Of a stretch of 64,000 bases of DNA, positions 10,022-19,816 are shown piece by piece (within the stretch, counting starts at the first letter, position 1; each line of letters opens with the position of its first letter). The notes beneath the pieces are model-generated. The model saw only the letters and a program-made list of their open reading frames with translations. It made no database searches and was not told where the DNA came from. Both the position numbers and the translations under genes were made by a program. Source of the stretch: Trichuris trichiura (taxonomy: Eukaryota; Nematoda; Enoplea; Trichinellida; Trichuridae); NCBI GenBank assembly GCA_037903355.1, contig JBAJFE010000038.1:2666001-2730000 (forward strand). Reading direction: 5' to 3'.

Positions 10022-10653
10022 AATTGCTGGGTTAACGGCCGCTCGGCAGTTGGTTCAAGAACTCCGTCCTTGACTACGCGACGGATTTCTGCATCTATTT
10101 TAGCCCTCAGCGAAAAGGGCACACGGCGACTCTTCATGAACTTGGGCTCTACATCCGGGAGGATACTTAGAGAAACAGTAGGCCCTATATACTTGCCTAG
10201 TCCGTCCTGGAAAACTTCAGAGAAATTAGATTTCACTCTGACAATGTGGCCCTTGCTGTCCGTGTCTCGCAGGTGGTACATGAGGGAAATATCCAACGGA
10301 GCAAACCAGTCCTTGCCCAACAAACTAAGACTACTGCCGCGAACAACGTGAAGTTTCAAGTTAGCGGAGCGGCAGTCTCGGGCAAATAGCACAATGATGG
10401 ACCCTAGCACGGGAACCGTCTTGTCGGACCAGGTCCAGAAAACGGTTGACATTTTCTGGAGTTTAGGTGGGCCGTTTAAAACACGAAAAAAAGTTTCTTC
10501 GCTGATGATACTGCTGCTTACACTGGAATTAATTTCCATGCACAAACGAGTGCCATTCACGAGAAGAGCGATTACAGTCGGCGTGGTAGCCGATGTCGAC
10601 TTTTCTCTTGCGTTGAACAGGCGTGCCATTTGTTCTGACCGAGCAGTCCGCAT
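10018..10653 (-). pseudogene. Gypsy-C protease and RT N-terminus, active site lost
   Basis: The 211-codon frame covers protease and the RT entry. Where a D-T/S-G active site is expected after CMEI, the sequence is NSSVSSSIIS, so the catalytic Asp is replaced by Asn. Downstream are VVRGSSLSLLGKDWF, LPDVEPKFMKSRRVPF and AKIDAEIRRVVKDGVLEP, the standard linker and first RT block. The frame has no internal stop but ends at 10018 before the RT palm. Confidence 0.8.
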
Positions 10654-10674
10654 TGGACACTCCGCCGTCGTCTT

Positions 10675-11413
10675 TCAACGCGTGGGCTCACACGTCGCGT
10701 TTACTCTGTCTCTGATAGCAGGCGCGTTGAATGTGTCAAAGTCGCCGGCAATAGGCGCACCGAGCTTTCTTGAAGGGGCACTGTTTACTACCGTGCCTGG
10801 TGTCGGCGAATCGAGAGCTGTTCGGGAGTCCAGCAAAAACACCACTGCCTGGGCGCTCCGACGTCGGACAGCGCGTTGTTCGCAAACGGTCGATTGTGCA
10901 AACGGTCGACCGATATCTCGTCTGGCGGACGAGTGCGAATGCATTCAACGTGCTTCCGAGCGGCTTCTGCGCAAATAAACGGCACTGCAGCGCTTAGTCT
11001 CGTAACCCGCAAAACCAGCCGGTCACAGATCATATTATCTAGCTCGAGGAAATTCCATTTCGCACTCAGGCGAAGCAAGTCAGTGACGAAATCACTTATA
11101 GTCTTGCCTTCCAGCCGAACACGGGAGTGAGAACGAAACCGTAAGACGATCTCGTTTGGAGGCGGGCAAAAACTGGTCCCTAATCTTCCCACGAGGTTGG
11201 CGTACTTGCATTCCTCCAGGGTTTTAGGCTGCACTAGAGCACGCAACAGGTCGAACGTCTGTTCGCCCACATAAGCAATAGGGCACATTTCTGCTGATCC
11301 TCAGCAATGCCTTGGGTGGTGAAGAAGAAGTGAAGCCATTCTTCCAACACGGTCCAGCCATTCGGACGCTCACAACTGAAGTGAGAAGGTTCAAGGAACG
11401 CAGTCTGGGCCAT
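10675..11413 (-). pseudogene. Gypsy-C gag
   Basis: Starts at an ATG at 11413 (MAQTAFLEPSHF, then ERPNGWTVLEEWLHFFF). After a frameshift near 11300 it continues in the frame 11288-10788 with YVGEQTFDLLRALVQPKTL, LEECKYANLVGRLG and ISDFVTDLLRLSAKWNF, a gypsy capsid pattern. A third frame holds the zinc-knuckle region, KQCPFKKARCAYCRRL. Frameshifts near 11300 and 10850 and a stop in the knuckle inactivate it. Confidence 0.75.
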
Positions 11414-12074
11414 GGTACGTTGCTACGAGTTCGACATACTCGCCGCCCCTACAACATCCGCTCGATAAGCGTTTACTCAGCCCAAGTAGGAACAGACCAA
11501 CTCAACGGATCGAAGCAAGTACAGCAAGCTGGATACGCAGGTACACTCTTATACAACACATTTCACAGTTAGTACTTCCGTAAGAAGATTATGAGTTCCC
11601 ACACACCCGTTCGAACGAGTTCTGTTCTCGATGCAACAGGTTGATTTTTCAAAACGTCCACCTTCACATTTAGGTCTTACCTTTCATCCTTCACTTCCTA
11701 ACCTTCATGATTCCTTTTACTTTTACGGGTCCTTACGCAGAGAGCATCGCCAAATAAAAATTTCACGGGTAGTAACATTGTAAAAATATATGAACTCAAC
11801 TTTTTTCAGTAGTGCAGTGATTCTCAAGAGAGCGCTAGTGCACTCTGTGAGTCCTGGAAAATTTCAGGGAGGCGCGCAGAAAGCACTGGTAAGGCAGTAA
11901 AAGCAGACAAGAATGGACATAAACCATCTGCTGGAGCTATCTCAATTTGCTCGTGTCAGACGAAGGAACGGGTGAGATATTCCGGGCGAATATCAACGAG
12001 AGAAAAAGTAGTGGGCGCCGGTGAAATCTGAGCACTGTAAGGAGCGCTGGCGCAGAAAAGGTTGAAAAACTATG
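11414..12074. other. No gene recognised; hAT-A-like fragment at its end
   Basis: Upstream side of gypsy-C. No LTR boundary could be fixed. About 11815-12070 has TTCTCAAGAGAGCGCTAGTGCAC and further hAT-A-like subterminal sequence, ending before CTTTAGAC at 12075. Confidence 0.4.
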
Positions 12075-12082
12075 CTTTAGAC

Positions 12083-12292
12083 CAGGATGTGGGGAACGTC
12101 CGTTCCGTGGGCCGGATACGGCCCGCCAGGCCAATCCATCCGGCCTGCGAGACCATTCTATCTCACCCGCTGACTTGAACAAATGTGCAAATAAAGCAGG
12201 CTATGTTTTTCGGTTGATTAGTTTGTATGGCCCGCGAATGATCTTATAAACGTCGAAGCGTCCCGGGGCAGCAAAAAGGCTCCCCACCCCTG
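12083..12292. mobile_element. Short non-autonomous hAT (family B type), 210 bp
   Basis: Starts CAGGATGTGGGGAACG and ends GGCTCCCCACCCCTG, inverted termini of the hAT-B family seen at 21620, 32296, 42740 and 48534. Flanking octamers are CTTTAGAC (12075-12082) and GTGTAGAC (12293-12300), 6 of 8 identical. No coding capacity. It directly abuts hAT-A2. Confidence 0.75.
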
Positions 12293-12300
12293 GTGTAGAC

Positions 12301-14038
12301 CGGTGATTCTCATGGAGAGGCATGTGCCCCACCGGGGCGCCCTTTGCGGTTGCTTTTTTCCCATGCTCGCCTCAGTTTCGCCGGCACAAATTTAGTAGGC
12401 TATACGGTGCGTCGAACGTCATCGCTGTACGTCTGTGATGTATTTGTCTAGTTGCGTTCGAGAAGTGACTTTGCAGAGGCTCAGTTTTGGCTCAGGCAAG
12501 CAAGAAATGTAGGCAATATAGTAGTGAATATCTGCGCTTTTGTTTCCCTGTTACGCCTGCTACGGAACTACCAGTATGTTTGTTCTGCGAAAGAGTTTTC
12601 TCAAGCGAGTCTGTGAAGCCGTCCAGGATGAAATGTCATTAAATAAGCCGGCACCCAAACACGAGTAATAAGGACGTGTCCTGCTACGGGCCCTGACGGA
12701 GAGGGTAGACAAGAAGAGAACACTGAACAGTATGATACCTTTTCTTTCAAAACCAGATCGTGATAGACTTCCAGCGTCATTCAGAATTTCATTTTTAATT
12801 GCGAAGCGGGTAAGCCTCATACGATCGGCGAGAAATTGAAAATGCCACCATAGCTGAAGTTCTGGAACCGTGCTTCACCAAAACGCACATGATGTTACTG
12901 GGAAAATACCACTGAGCAATGATACTGTTCAGAAACAAATCGATGCAATGGCTAAAGAGACCGAAGAGACGCTCTGCGGCATGCTCAGAGAGAAGGAATT
13001 CTCGTTGCAATTGGACGAATCTACATTCCCTGGAAATGGATTGTTTTTACTGGCCTCGTCTACTTCTGCACACAGAAGTCAGATAGCTGTCAAAAGGTGC
13101 TTGCCTGTCGAGGCTTTTTGACCTGTACGAATCTGTTCTTCAATTTTTTAGGCAGGAGGACGCTTCGCTGAGCGAGAACTTGCGTAATCGGAAAGCGGAG
13201 ATCGCGTACTTAGCAGACTTGTATTTCAAACTTAATGAGATGAATAAGGAGCTATAGGCGGACGACCTGAATTTGATTAAGACAAAATCCGTTACCTGTG
13301 CGTTCATGTCAAGGCTGCGTTTCTTCAAGCGTAACTTTGCAAAGGGCGAGTTGTCCCAGTTTCAAAGTCTCAGCCAAGTGGGAAACGAGAGTGGGATCTC
13401 CGAAGCGAATGTGGAATTGTACTATGAGCATATCCAAGCGCTGCACGTCGATTTCACACGTCGTTGTCAAGGCGTTTTGTCTATGGTGATCCCAGACTGG
13501 TTGATCAATCCGCTAACAAATGTAGACAACGAGGAAATCTCGCTGCAAGAAGAGCTGCCGAAGTTGCAGTCAAACATGGAGTTGAAGGCCAGGTTATCAC
13601 AGGGTTATCAACAGTTCTGGCTGCACAAAGAAGTCCCGGTGTTGCACCGTGGCGTATGGAATAAGATAAAAAGTTACTGATTTGTCTTCCCTAATCGAGT
13701 CTAGTCAAGCGCGCATTTAGAATCGTTACGGACGTAGCGACGAAGAAACGCAGTCAGCTACAAGTAGTCAGACGCGATGATCTTCGTCTGCGAGTAACCT
13801 AGATCAAGCTCGAAAACGACAGTCCAATCCGACCGCATCTGGACGAGCCGAGCAGTTCTCGCTGACTTCTCGAAAAACAGTTTGCAGAAGTAAATCTGTA
13901 TAGCTGTAGTTCAGCTTCTGGCGTCGCAACCATTTCAGCCAATCAGTGTGCGCGAAATTGGCCAATTAGAATTGGGGGCCCAAGCACTCGGAAACATTCA
14001 CAAGGGGGCCCAAACGATCCTCACTTTGAGAAACACTG
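12301..14038 (+). mobile_element. hAT transposon A2, fuller copy, degenerate
   Basis: Starts CGGTGATTCTCATGG and ends CTTTGAGAAACACTG. Flanking octamers are GTGTAGAC (12293-12300) and GTTTAAAC (14039-14046), 6 of 8 identical. It holds more of the transposase than A1, including the BED finger, central parts and C-terminal domain, all with stops and frameshifts. Confidence 0.8.
12495..13865 (+). pseudogene. hAT-A2 transposase, degenerate
   Basis: BED finger at 12495-12650 (KKCRQYSSEYLRF, then LPVCLFCERVFSSE and a stop at MKCH). Central domain at 12870-13121 (IPLSNDTVQKQIDAMAKE, then EFSLQLDESTFPGN, containing the first catalytic-type Asp of hAT). Insertion domain and linker at 13273-13680 (FMSRLRFFKRNFAKGELSQF and VIPDWLINPL). 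C-terminal domain at 13679-13865 (SLVKRAFRIVTDVATKKRSQ). At least four disruptions. It resembles ZBED5/SCAND3-type hAT transposases. Confidence 0.8.
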
Positions 14039-14355
14039 GTTTAAACCGTTGACGTAGAGCACTTAGACTTAGACCTTGGCATAGCAAGAGGCGAAAAACC
14101 TTTGAATTTTAATGCGGCGTCAATATGTCAAGTACAGCCTGCCCTCGTTATCCGCGGTTAAATCGTCCAACATTTTGAGCATTTTACCGCGTTAAGTTGA
14201 ATTTCGCGTTACATAGGCTATCCTATGAAAAAGGCTAAATAGCTTATATCCTAGCTGCGTATTTCGTCCTGTCCCCTTGAATTCCGGAACGGTTATCATA
14301 CCTAGTGATCCTTCGAAGCTTGGTACTATGGAATCTAGCTACGAGATAATGACAT

Positions 14356-14552
14356 TGTAGTTGCCATGCTATGTCTGATGCGTGCAAGAAACAAATCTTT
14401 TACTTCACGTCATGAACAGTAACGTTAACACGAACACACGAACTCGTGAGAGTGAGTATATAAACAACGCGTCAACAACTGACGGTAGCTAGGAAGGCCG
14501 GTGACCTTAACGTGCAGTGCGTTTGGAGTACGCAGCTGAACCGGTCGCTACA
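14356..14552 (-). repeat. Gypsy-D 3' LTR
   Basis: Read on the minus strand it starts TGTAGCGACCGG and ends GGCAACTACA, and it matches 20683-20877 over its full length with scattered differences. A TATAAA-like site is at about 14456-14463. Confidence 0.9.
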
Positions 14553-15463
14553 CCTCCCCCGCAGATTTGCGACTGACGAAACGAAGGAAATCAGAATATC
14601 TTGCCGGAGTACGTGGCAAGCGCCCGGAACTGGTAGCGGTCAGGCAAGGTTGAGGTCCACTTGCGTCTAAGGCAGTTTCGGTAGTCTCAACGGTGATGGG
14701 CGGACTAGCAGCTTCAGGCTGGGCGGGCGCGAGAAAGGCTGGTTTCAGCCTGTCGATTGACACTGAATCAACCTCAGCCTTTAGTTCGAGAACATACGAC
14801 TTTGGTCCTCTCTCGACAACGCGATATGGGCCTTTGAAAGGTTGCTGAAGCGGAGTCTTGTGGAAATCTACCCTGACAAAGACGTGAGCGGCTGACGATA
14901 GCGATGAGGAGACGAACATGGGACGCCCTGCAATAAGCTGGTGCCAGGAAGTTTTGACTGGGCGTAGCCGGGCGAAGGCACCGCTTAGGTTGTTTGCGAA
15001 TTTGCTGTGGGATTCGTCAGGAAACCTATCAAAGTACTGGCCGGGGAGTCCAAGGGGGGTCTAGTTTACGGCAGTATCTCCACTATTTTTGTCAGCAAGT
15101 TCAAAGGAGGTCAAGTGGGGATTACGAGGGATTATGCCCAGCGGGGTACGTAATCGGATTACGACATCTGCGCGCAAGAATTGCAGATGTCTGCGTATCA
15201 GCGGTCTAACATTTACTAATTGACATACGAAGCGTAACGTTACAGGCAACGTATCATTAACGTGCACTGTGTAAGTGACCCGTGAACAAAAGCGTACGTA
15301 CCAATTAGTCGGGAAAGTAGACGATCACAGGCGATGCAGACACTCGGGACCGGTTCAACCTGACGGCAGCGACATCGATAGACAAAATAACAGTGAAAGA
15401 AATGGCATACCGTTCACCGGGACAGGGAGACCTGGATGATCGGTTCGGTCAGTCGGGGGTGGT

Positions 15464-16572
15464 TCAACCTAAACACAGTAACGGGCATACGGACAGCGGC
15501 TGTTGTAAACTGTAGTTATGTACCGTTTCCTGCGGCATAGACATGAGCGCTGGCGGTGAGTCCAGTCGAGGAGGGTGCAACGTAAGGATAGCGTCGAACG
15601 CATCAGAGGCACCTATGCGCTTCCTCCAGGTGAACTCGGAGATGTGCAACGGGAGTGCACTCCGATGCGTTCCACAACGCCGCTTATTGCCCTGTATGAG
15701 CTGGGCCCACAGTGATTCTACAGACTGGGTGTGCGCGCTCGTGTCTCGGTCCACGAAGTTGGCCGAGTGGTTCACGAGCGAGTGGCGGTAACCCTCGCGA
15801 CCGAGACGCCGGTAGGCACGCCACTCTTCCGTTATCACTGCAGACTCACGCCTTACGTGAGACCGTATAACGGGGAGCAACGAGCTGGGGGAGTGGTCCT
15901 TCACGGGTTCGACGCGGACTTCGGTGGTTCCTCGGCACACAGCACCTAAGGCCACAACGGTGAATACCTCCTCCCTCTGTTGTACTTGCTCCTGGAGATG
16001 AGCGACTCGTCCAGCTCCACCGTCATCCCCGGGCCTCCCAGTTGCACCGGTGCTAGGGCCAGCGCATCTACTGCAACCTGCCGCAGATACCTACACCAAC
16101 GCATTGCACTGATGCGATTCACCCCTGCAATATAGACACAGCATACATGAACAACGCTCAGCACGCAGGTCACTACTCAGCTCCTTGACGCAGACTTTCA
16201 TTGTGGTGAGCTCTTGGCTCCACCAGTAAATGAATTCTACAGCCTTGTGCAACTGCATGCCGTGCCGGGGACCTGCGACAGACACTTTGCATAGGAGCAC
16301 TGAAAGCGGTCACTGAAGTTAGTGCGCTTACTGTCAAACCATGTGCCGTTGCGTATGGATATTTCCGTGCGACAGGATCGCTTAAAGCAACGCCAGGTCC
16401 AGCCGCCGCGTCCCAGACGCATCATCTGTCCGCACGAGGAGCACCGCCTTTCACGGTGCAGCAGGCCTTTTTTGCGCAGTAACTGTACGGCGGCTTCTTC
16501 GTCTTTCACGGTCTTATAAAGCGAGCGCATGTGCACATCAGTCGACATTATGCAGAATGAGCCGTCGACCAT
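15464..16572 (-). pseudogene. Merlin (IS1016/ISXO2-like DDE) transposase, three frames
   Basis: The N-terminal part, 16572-16237, has LLRKKGLLHRERRCSSCGQ, WRCFKRSCRTEISIRNGTW (zinc-ribbon cysteines CX2C and CX4C). The middle part, 16173-15946, has GGPGMTVELDESLISRSKY (first catalytic Asp, VELDES) and NRGRRYSPLW. The C-terminal part, 15955-15464, has ESAVITEEWRAYRRLG, YRHSLVNHSANFVD (the second catalytic site, usually DEW, is EEW here) and HTQSVESLWAQLIQ (catalytic Glu), then SEFTWRKR. Two frameshifts separate the parts. The family cuts and pastes the element. Confidence 0.87.
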
Positions 16573-16589
16573 TTCCTAAAGCCCAACGC

Positions 16590-16960
16590 GAATCAGATCA
16601 TTGACCTTCGATGTTTTCGACGAATCACTAACCGAACCCGTGCGTGCGCCACAGCTACTCCATTGTGCTCCCCGTGGCTGCAACCTATGCGCAGCTGTTT
16701 CATTTCCTCACTTTTAGTGTTTCGCAAGGGTCAGTAACCGCTTCAGTGACACTTCTGACGGCTCCATTGCGCTCTCCGTGCCAAATACTCAGCGTGTGTT
16801 GAGTTACAGTAATTCGTCGGTTCCATTGTTTGATGTTCAGCCACATCATTGACCTTCGGCGTTCCTATGCGCAGCTGTTTCATTTCCTTACCTTCACTGT
16901 TTCACAAGCTTTGCAAGGGTCACCCATTGTTTTGCTAATAACAAGTGCTTTGAGTTACAG
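16590..16960. repeat. Subterminal tandem repeat of Merlin elements
   Basis: Blocks of the type CTATGCGCAGCTGTTTCATT, a pyrimidine-rich run, GGGTCAGTAACCG and CATTGACCTTCG occur twice here, twice to three times at 26560-27010 and twice at 54390-54770. They lie between the Merlin transposase and the right terminus. Confidence 0.65.
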
Positions 16961-17938
16961 TAAATCGTCCCTCCCTTTGTTTCGTTAATCACACTTCATT
17001 ACACAGTATCGTCACGTATTACCGATTGATATTGCCGACAAAACTAGTGGAGGTACTGCCGTAGACTAGATCCTCTAAGGGTCTCTCCAAAGACCAACTG
17101 TGCCGCCGAGGTCCCGATGTCTAGTTTGAAAGCATCGCGCGTGCCCATAAGGACGACTGGCAGCGTGTCTGACCAATTTGGGTCGCCAGGGCGTTCACAG
17201 CGTTCACACCGAAATACTATGAGACCTATGAGACCAATTCGCAAAGTGGCTATCAGGGAAGCTTTCAAGTCCCTGTGCATGCGCTCGACTAGCCCGTTCT
17301 GGTGAGGTTCGTAGGCTAAGATAGTGTGGCTTTGGATCCTAAGCAGCTGGCAGAGTTCACGCTAAACATCGCTGACGAACTCTCGCCCTCGGTCAGACGT
17401 GAGTCGGAGGCAAATGCCGAAACGCGAAACCCAGCTCAGCAGTGCTCATGCACATTCTGTAGCTGTGGCGTTTTTGAACGGGATAGATAGCCTCAGGGTA
17501 CCTCGTGTAGCGGTTGACGATGGTGAACATGTACTGATACCCCTGGAGCATGGGAGAGGACCGACTAAGTCTACGTGGAGGGCCTCGAACCTGTTCGAAG
17601 GGGTTGGAGGACGTAGTAGCTGAGTGCGCTGGAGGCGTCCAACCTTTGATGACTGGCACCTGAGGCAAGTGTTGCACCAAAAGGCTATGTCCGAGTACAT
17701 GTTCTGCCAAATGAAGCGTTCGGTGAGCAAGCGTTTGATCACACGAATTCCAGAATGACGAAAACCGTGAAATCAGTCGAAGATGGGACGCCTGAGGGAG
17801 CGAGGGACCAGAAGACAGGAGGTACCAGTTGAAACATCTACCAATAGTTGCGCAGGTGTACCTTCTATGGTTCCGTGCTCTAGCGCAAGAGAGCGGTTGG
17901 TGGCTAATGCAGCCACGTCTGGGGAGCTGTGCTGCTGT

Positions 17939-18370
17939 TCAGCTAGTTGCTAAGTCGGAACACGAAACGTCGCAGCTGGTGCTATTCACTGTTTGCGGTG
18001 ACCGGCTCAAGCAATCTGAGACAACGTTGTAGGCGCCTCCAATGTGGTGGATATTCGTGGAGAATTCGCTAAGAAAGGCAAGCTGTTGCTGAACACGTGC
18101 TGAGCGTTCGGATTTCGCTATGAACGCATGCGTCAATGGCTTATGGTCGGTGCAGAATTGCAGGTCTTGCTGGCCTTCAAGGAGATGGCGGAACCTTTTC
18201 ACAGTTCTGAAGAGCGCAAAAAGCTCTTTGTCGCCTGCGCTCCACTTGAGCTGACTGGGAGACAGCTTCCTGGAATGGAAGGCGACTGGAACCCAGCGAT
18301 TGCCATGCCGTTGCTGGATGACCGCGCAAACGGCACTGTCACTGGCGTCAGCAATTACCTGGGTTGGTAC
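17939..18370 (-). pseudogene. Gypsy-D RNase H
   Basis: A continuous minus frame reads VIADASDSAVCAVIQQRHG, VAFHSRKLSPSQLKWSAGD, ELFALFRTVKRFRHLLEG, FCTDHKPLTHAF and GAYNVVSDCLSRSP. The Asp residues of ADASD, the Glu of KELFAL and the Asp of CTDHKP are the RNase H catalytic set. This part contains no obvious stop from about 18360 to 17939. Confidence 0.85.
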
Positions 18371-19260
18371 TTGTGAGCGCGGGAAAGCTAGCGTTGCTGC
18401 TTTGGCAAGGCGCTGTTGAGCCTCTTGGAAGGCGCCATGGTGCTCTGGAAGCCACTGGAACGGCTGACGTTTGGGCTGATTGGCTAGCTGTTGAAGCGGA
18501 AGTAGCGTTCATGCAAGGTTCGACAGAAAGCGGTGGTAGTAGTTGGCCATGCCTAAAAAGCGGCGGCAGTCTGCTATATTCTGAGGTGGAGGCAGGTTGA
18601 TTAGGTCGCTGATTTTTTCTGGGAGTGGAGTCAACCCGGCGTCGGAGAGTTGAAAGCTGAGGAACTGAACCTGAGGTTTTCTGAAGACGCATTTGTCTGG
18701 GAGAATCGTTAGTTTGTACTTTTGCAGACGCTGGAAGACGGCTTGCAGATCGGCTCGATGTTCTTGAGCCGATCTGGAAAACACCAAGATGTCGTCGATG
18801 TAGACGAATACCCTAAGGCAGGCCTCGGAAAACTGAATCCATCAGCCGTTGGAAGGTTTGGGCGGCGTTGCACAATCTGAAGGGCATCCTTGTATACTCG
18901 CAAAGGCCGAACGGGGTCGTTATTGCGGTCTTGTGTTGGTCCTCGGGATTCATACGTATCTGAGCAAACGCGCGGGCCAAATCAGTTTTGCTGAAGATGG
19001 TAGCGCCGTGGAGATGGTCGGCAAATGTTTGAATGTCTGGGATAGGGTATCTATCTGGCAGGGTAATCGCACTGAGACGCTCATAGCAGCCAACCATGCG
19101 ATAACAGTTTCCTGTGTCTTTGGGAACCAAATGGATGGGACTCGCCCATTGGGACTGAGATGGTATAAGTATACCCTGGCAGACGAGTTCATCTAGATGG
19201 TTTTTGGCGGCGTTTAGTTTGGCTGGTATGAGCCGCCTGGGGCGGGAGTAGACTGGAGGG
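18200..19260 (-). pseudogene. Gypsy-D reverse transcriptase, catalytic box intact
   Basis: Blocks in minus frames: LDELVCQGILIPSQSQWAS and PIHLVPKDTGN (entry), ITLPDRYPIPDIQTFADHL, ATIFSKTDLARAFAQIRM (motif A), ITTPFGLCEYTRMPF, FQRLMDSVF, then FVYIDDILVFSRSAQEH at about 18820-18770 (YIDD intact), LPDKCVFRKPQVQFL, and CRRFLGMANYYHRFL. Frameshifts near 19140, 18830 and 18600 break the frame, although the catalytic Asp residues are kept. Confidence 0.85.
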
Positions 19261-19262
19261 CC

Positions 19263-19781
19263 TCAGGTTTGAATGCAATGTTCGACCCCGGGCATAGTGA
19301 CGGCAGGGAACTCGCCTGGAATGTCTGCCAGAAACAGGAACGTTAGGGTGTTCCGCACGTGCTGAAACGATGGGCCGTCGATGGGTACGTCTGAGTTGTG
19401 CTCGAGTTTGACGTGCACGAGGCGAGCCACTGCTTTGCGACGACAGTGTGAGCAAATTGCTGATTGGAAGGCGACACCGTCGCGAAGGCGTGCGGCTTTT
19501 AATTCAGGCATCAGGCCGTGTTGGTGCAAAAAGTCGGCACCAAGAATTGCATCTGGCGCAGCAGCAACTACAAACTTGAAAGGATAGGTACGGCCAACGC
19601 CTAAATTGACGATTTCGTATCGACCAGTTTGGAATACGTCGTATCGACCATTAGCTGCCTTTAGTTTGGGAGCACCAGGTAGGGGTCTGCGCCGGCCAGA
19701 TGGCTCAGCAGGCAAGATGGACACTTCGCTGCCGCTGTCAACGAGAAAGCGACGGCCGGTAACATCGAGGACGAAGAGCAA
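19263..19781 (-). pseudogene. Gypsy-D aspartic protease
   Basis: The frame starts MLFVLDVTGRRFLVDSG. FLVDSGSEVSILPA is an intact D-S-G protease active site with the flanking hydrophobic residues. Further on is PDAILGADFLHQHGL, the conserved second half (ILG-D-FL) of retropepsins of this lineage. The frame continues to 19263 without a stop, then shifts into the RT region. Confidence 0.85.
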
Positions 19782-19816
19782 TGGAGAGTTGTAGCCGTTG
19801 CCATTAGCCGCCGCTA

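Larger units (their letters stand above)
9712..11413 (-). mobile_element. Ty3/gypsy retrotransposon C, gag-protease-RT fragment
   Basis: Minus-strand gypsy remnant reading gag (11413-10675), protease plus RT start (10653-10018) and RT (10021-9712). RNase H and integrase are absent, and the 3' side is cut near 9712 next to a hAT terminus. It belongs to a different lineage from pieces A/B and D. Confidence 0.82.
15058..17073 (-). mobile_element. Merlin DNA transposon M1 with transposase remnant
   Basis: Inverted termini GGTCTAGTTTACGGCAGTA and (right, reversed) GGATCTAGTCTACGGCAGTA extend about 38 bp with few mismatches. Flanks TCCAAGGGG (15049-15057) and TCTAAGGGT (17074-17082) match at 7 of 9, as expected for the 8-9 bp duplications of Merlin. 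The transposase lies on the minus strand. This is the only copy in the window with a recognisable Merlin transposase and it anchors the classification of M2-M6. Confidence 0.87.
14548..17770 (-). pseudogene. Gypsy-D integrase, split by Merlin M1
   Basis: The N-terminal HHCC finger is at about 17765-17620 (FHGFRHSGIRVIKRL, then CNTCLRCQSSK). The core is at 17620-17044 with EALHVDLVGPLP (D), TSDRGREFVSDV (D) and NGLVERMHRDLKASL (E), then FKLDIGTSAAQLVFGETLR. Merlin M1 (15058-17073) inserts after GETLR. The frame resumes at 15050-14548 with GLPGQYFDRFPDESHSKF, SWHQLIAGRPMF, FKGPYRVVERGPKSYVLEL and SIDRLKPAFLAP (C-terminal domain). DDE residues are present, but the core has a stop at 17365 and frameshifts. 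Confidence 0.87.

Noticed and set aside
10394..10978. 194-codon plus-strand open frame
   Set aside because: Antisense to the gypsy-C protease, which has clear conserved motifs on the minus strand.
15543..15949. Plus-strand open frames across the Merlin transposase
   Set aside because: The minus strand carries the recognisable Merlin transposase; the plus frames are shadows.
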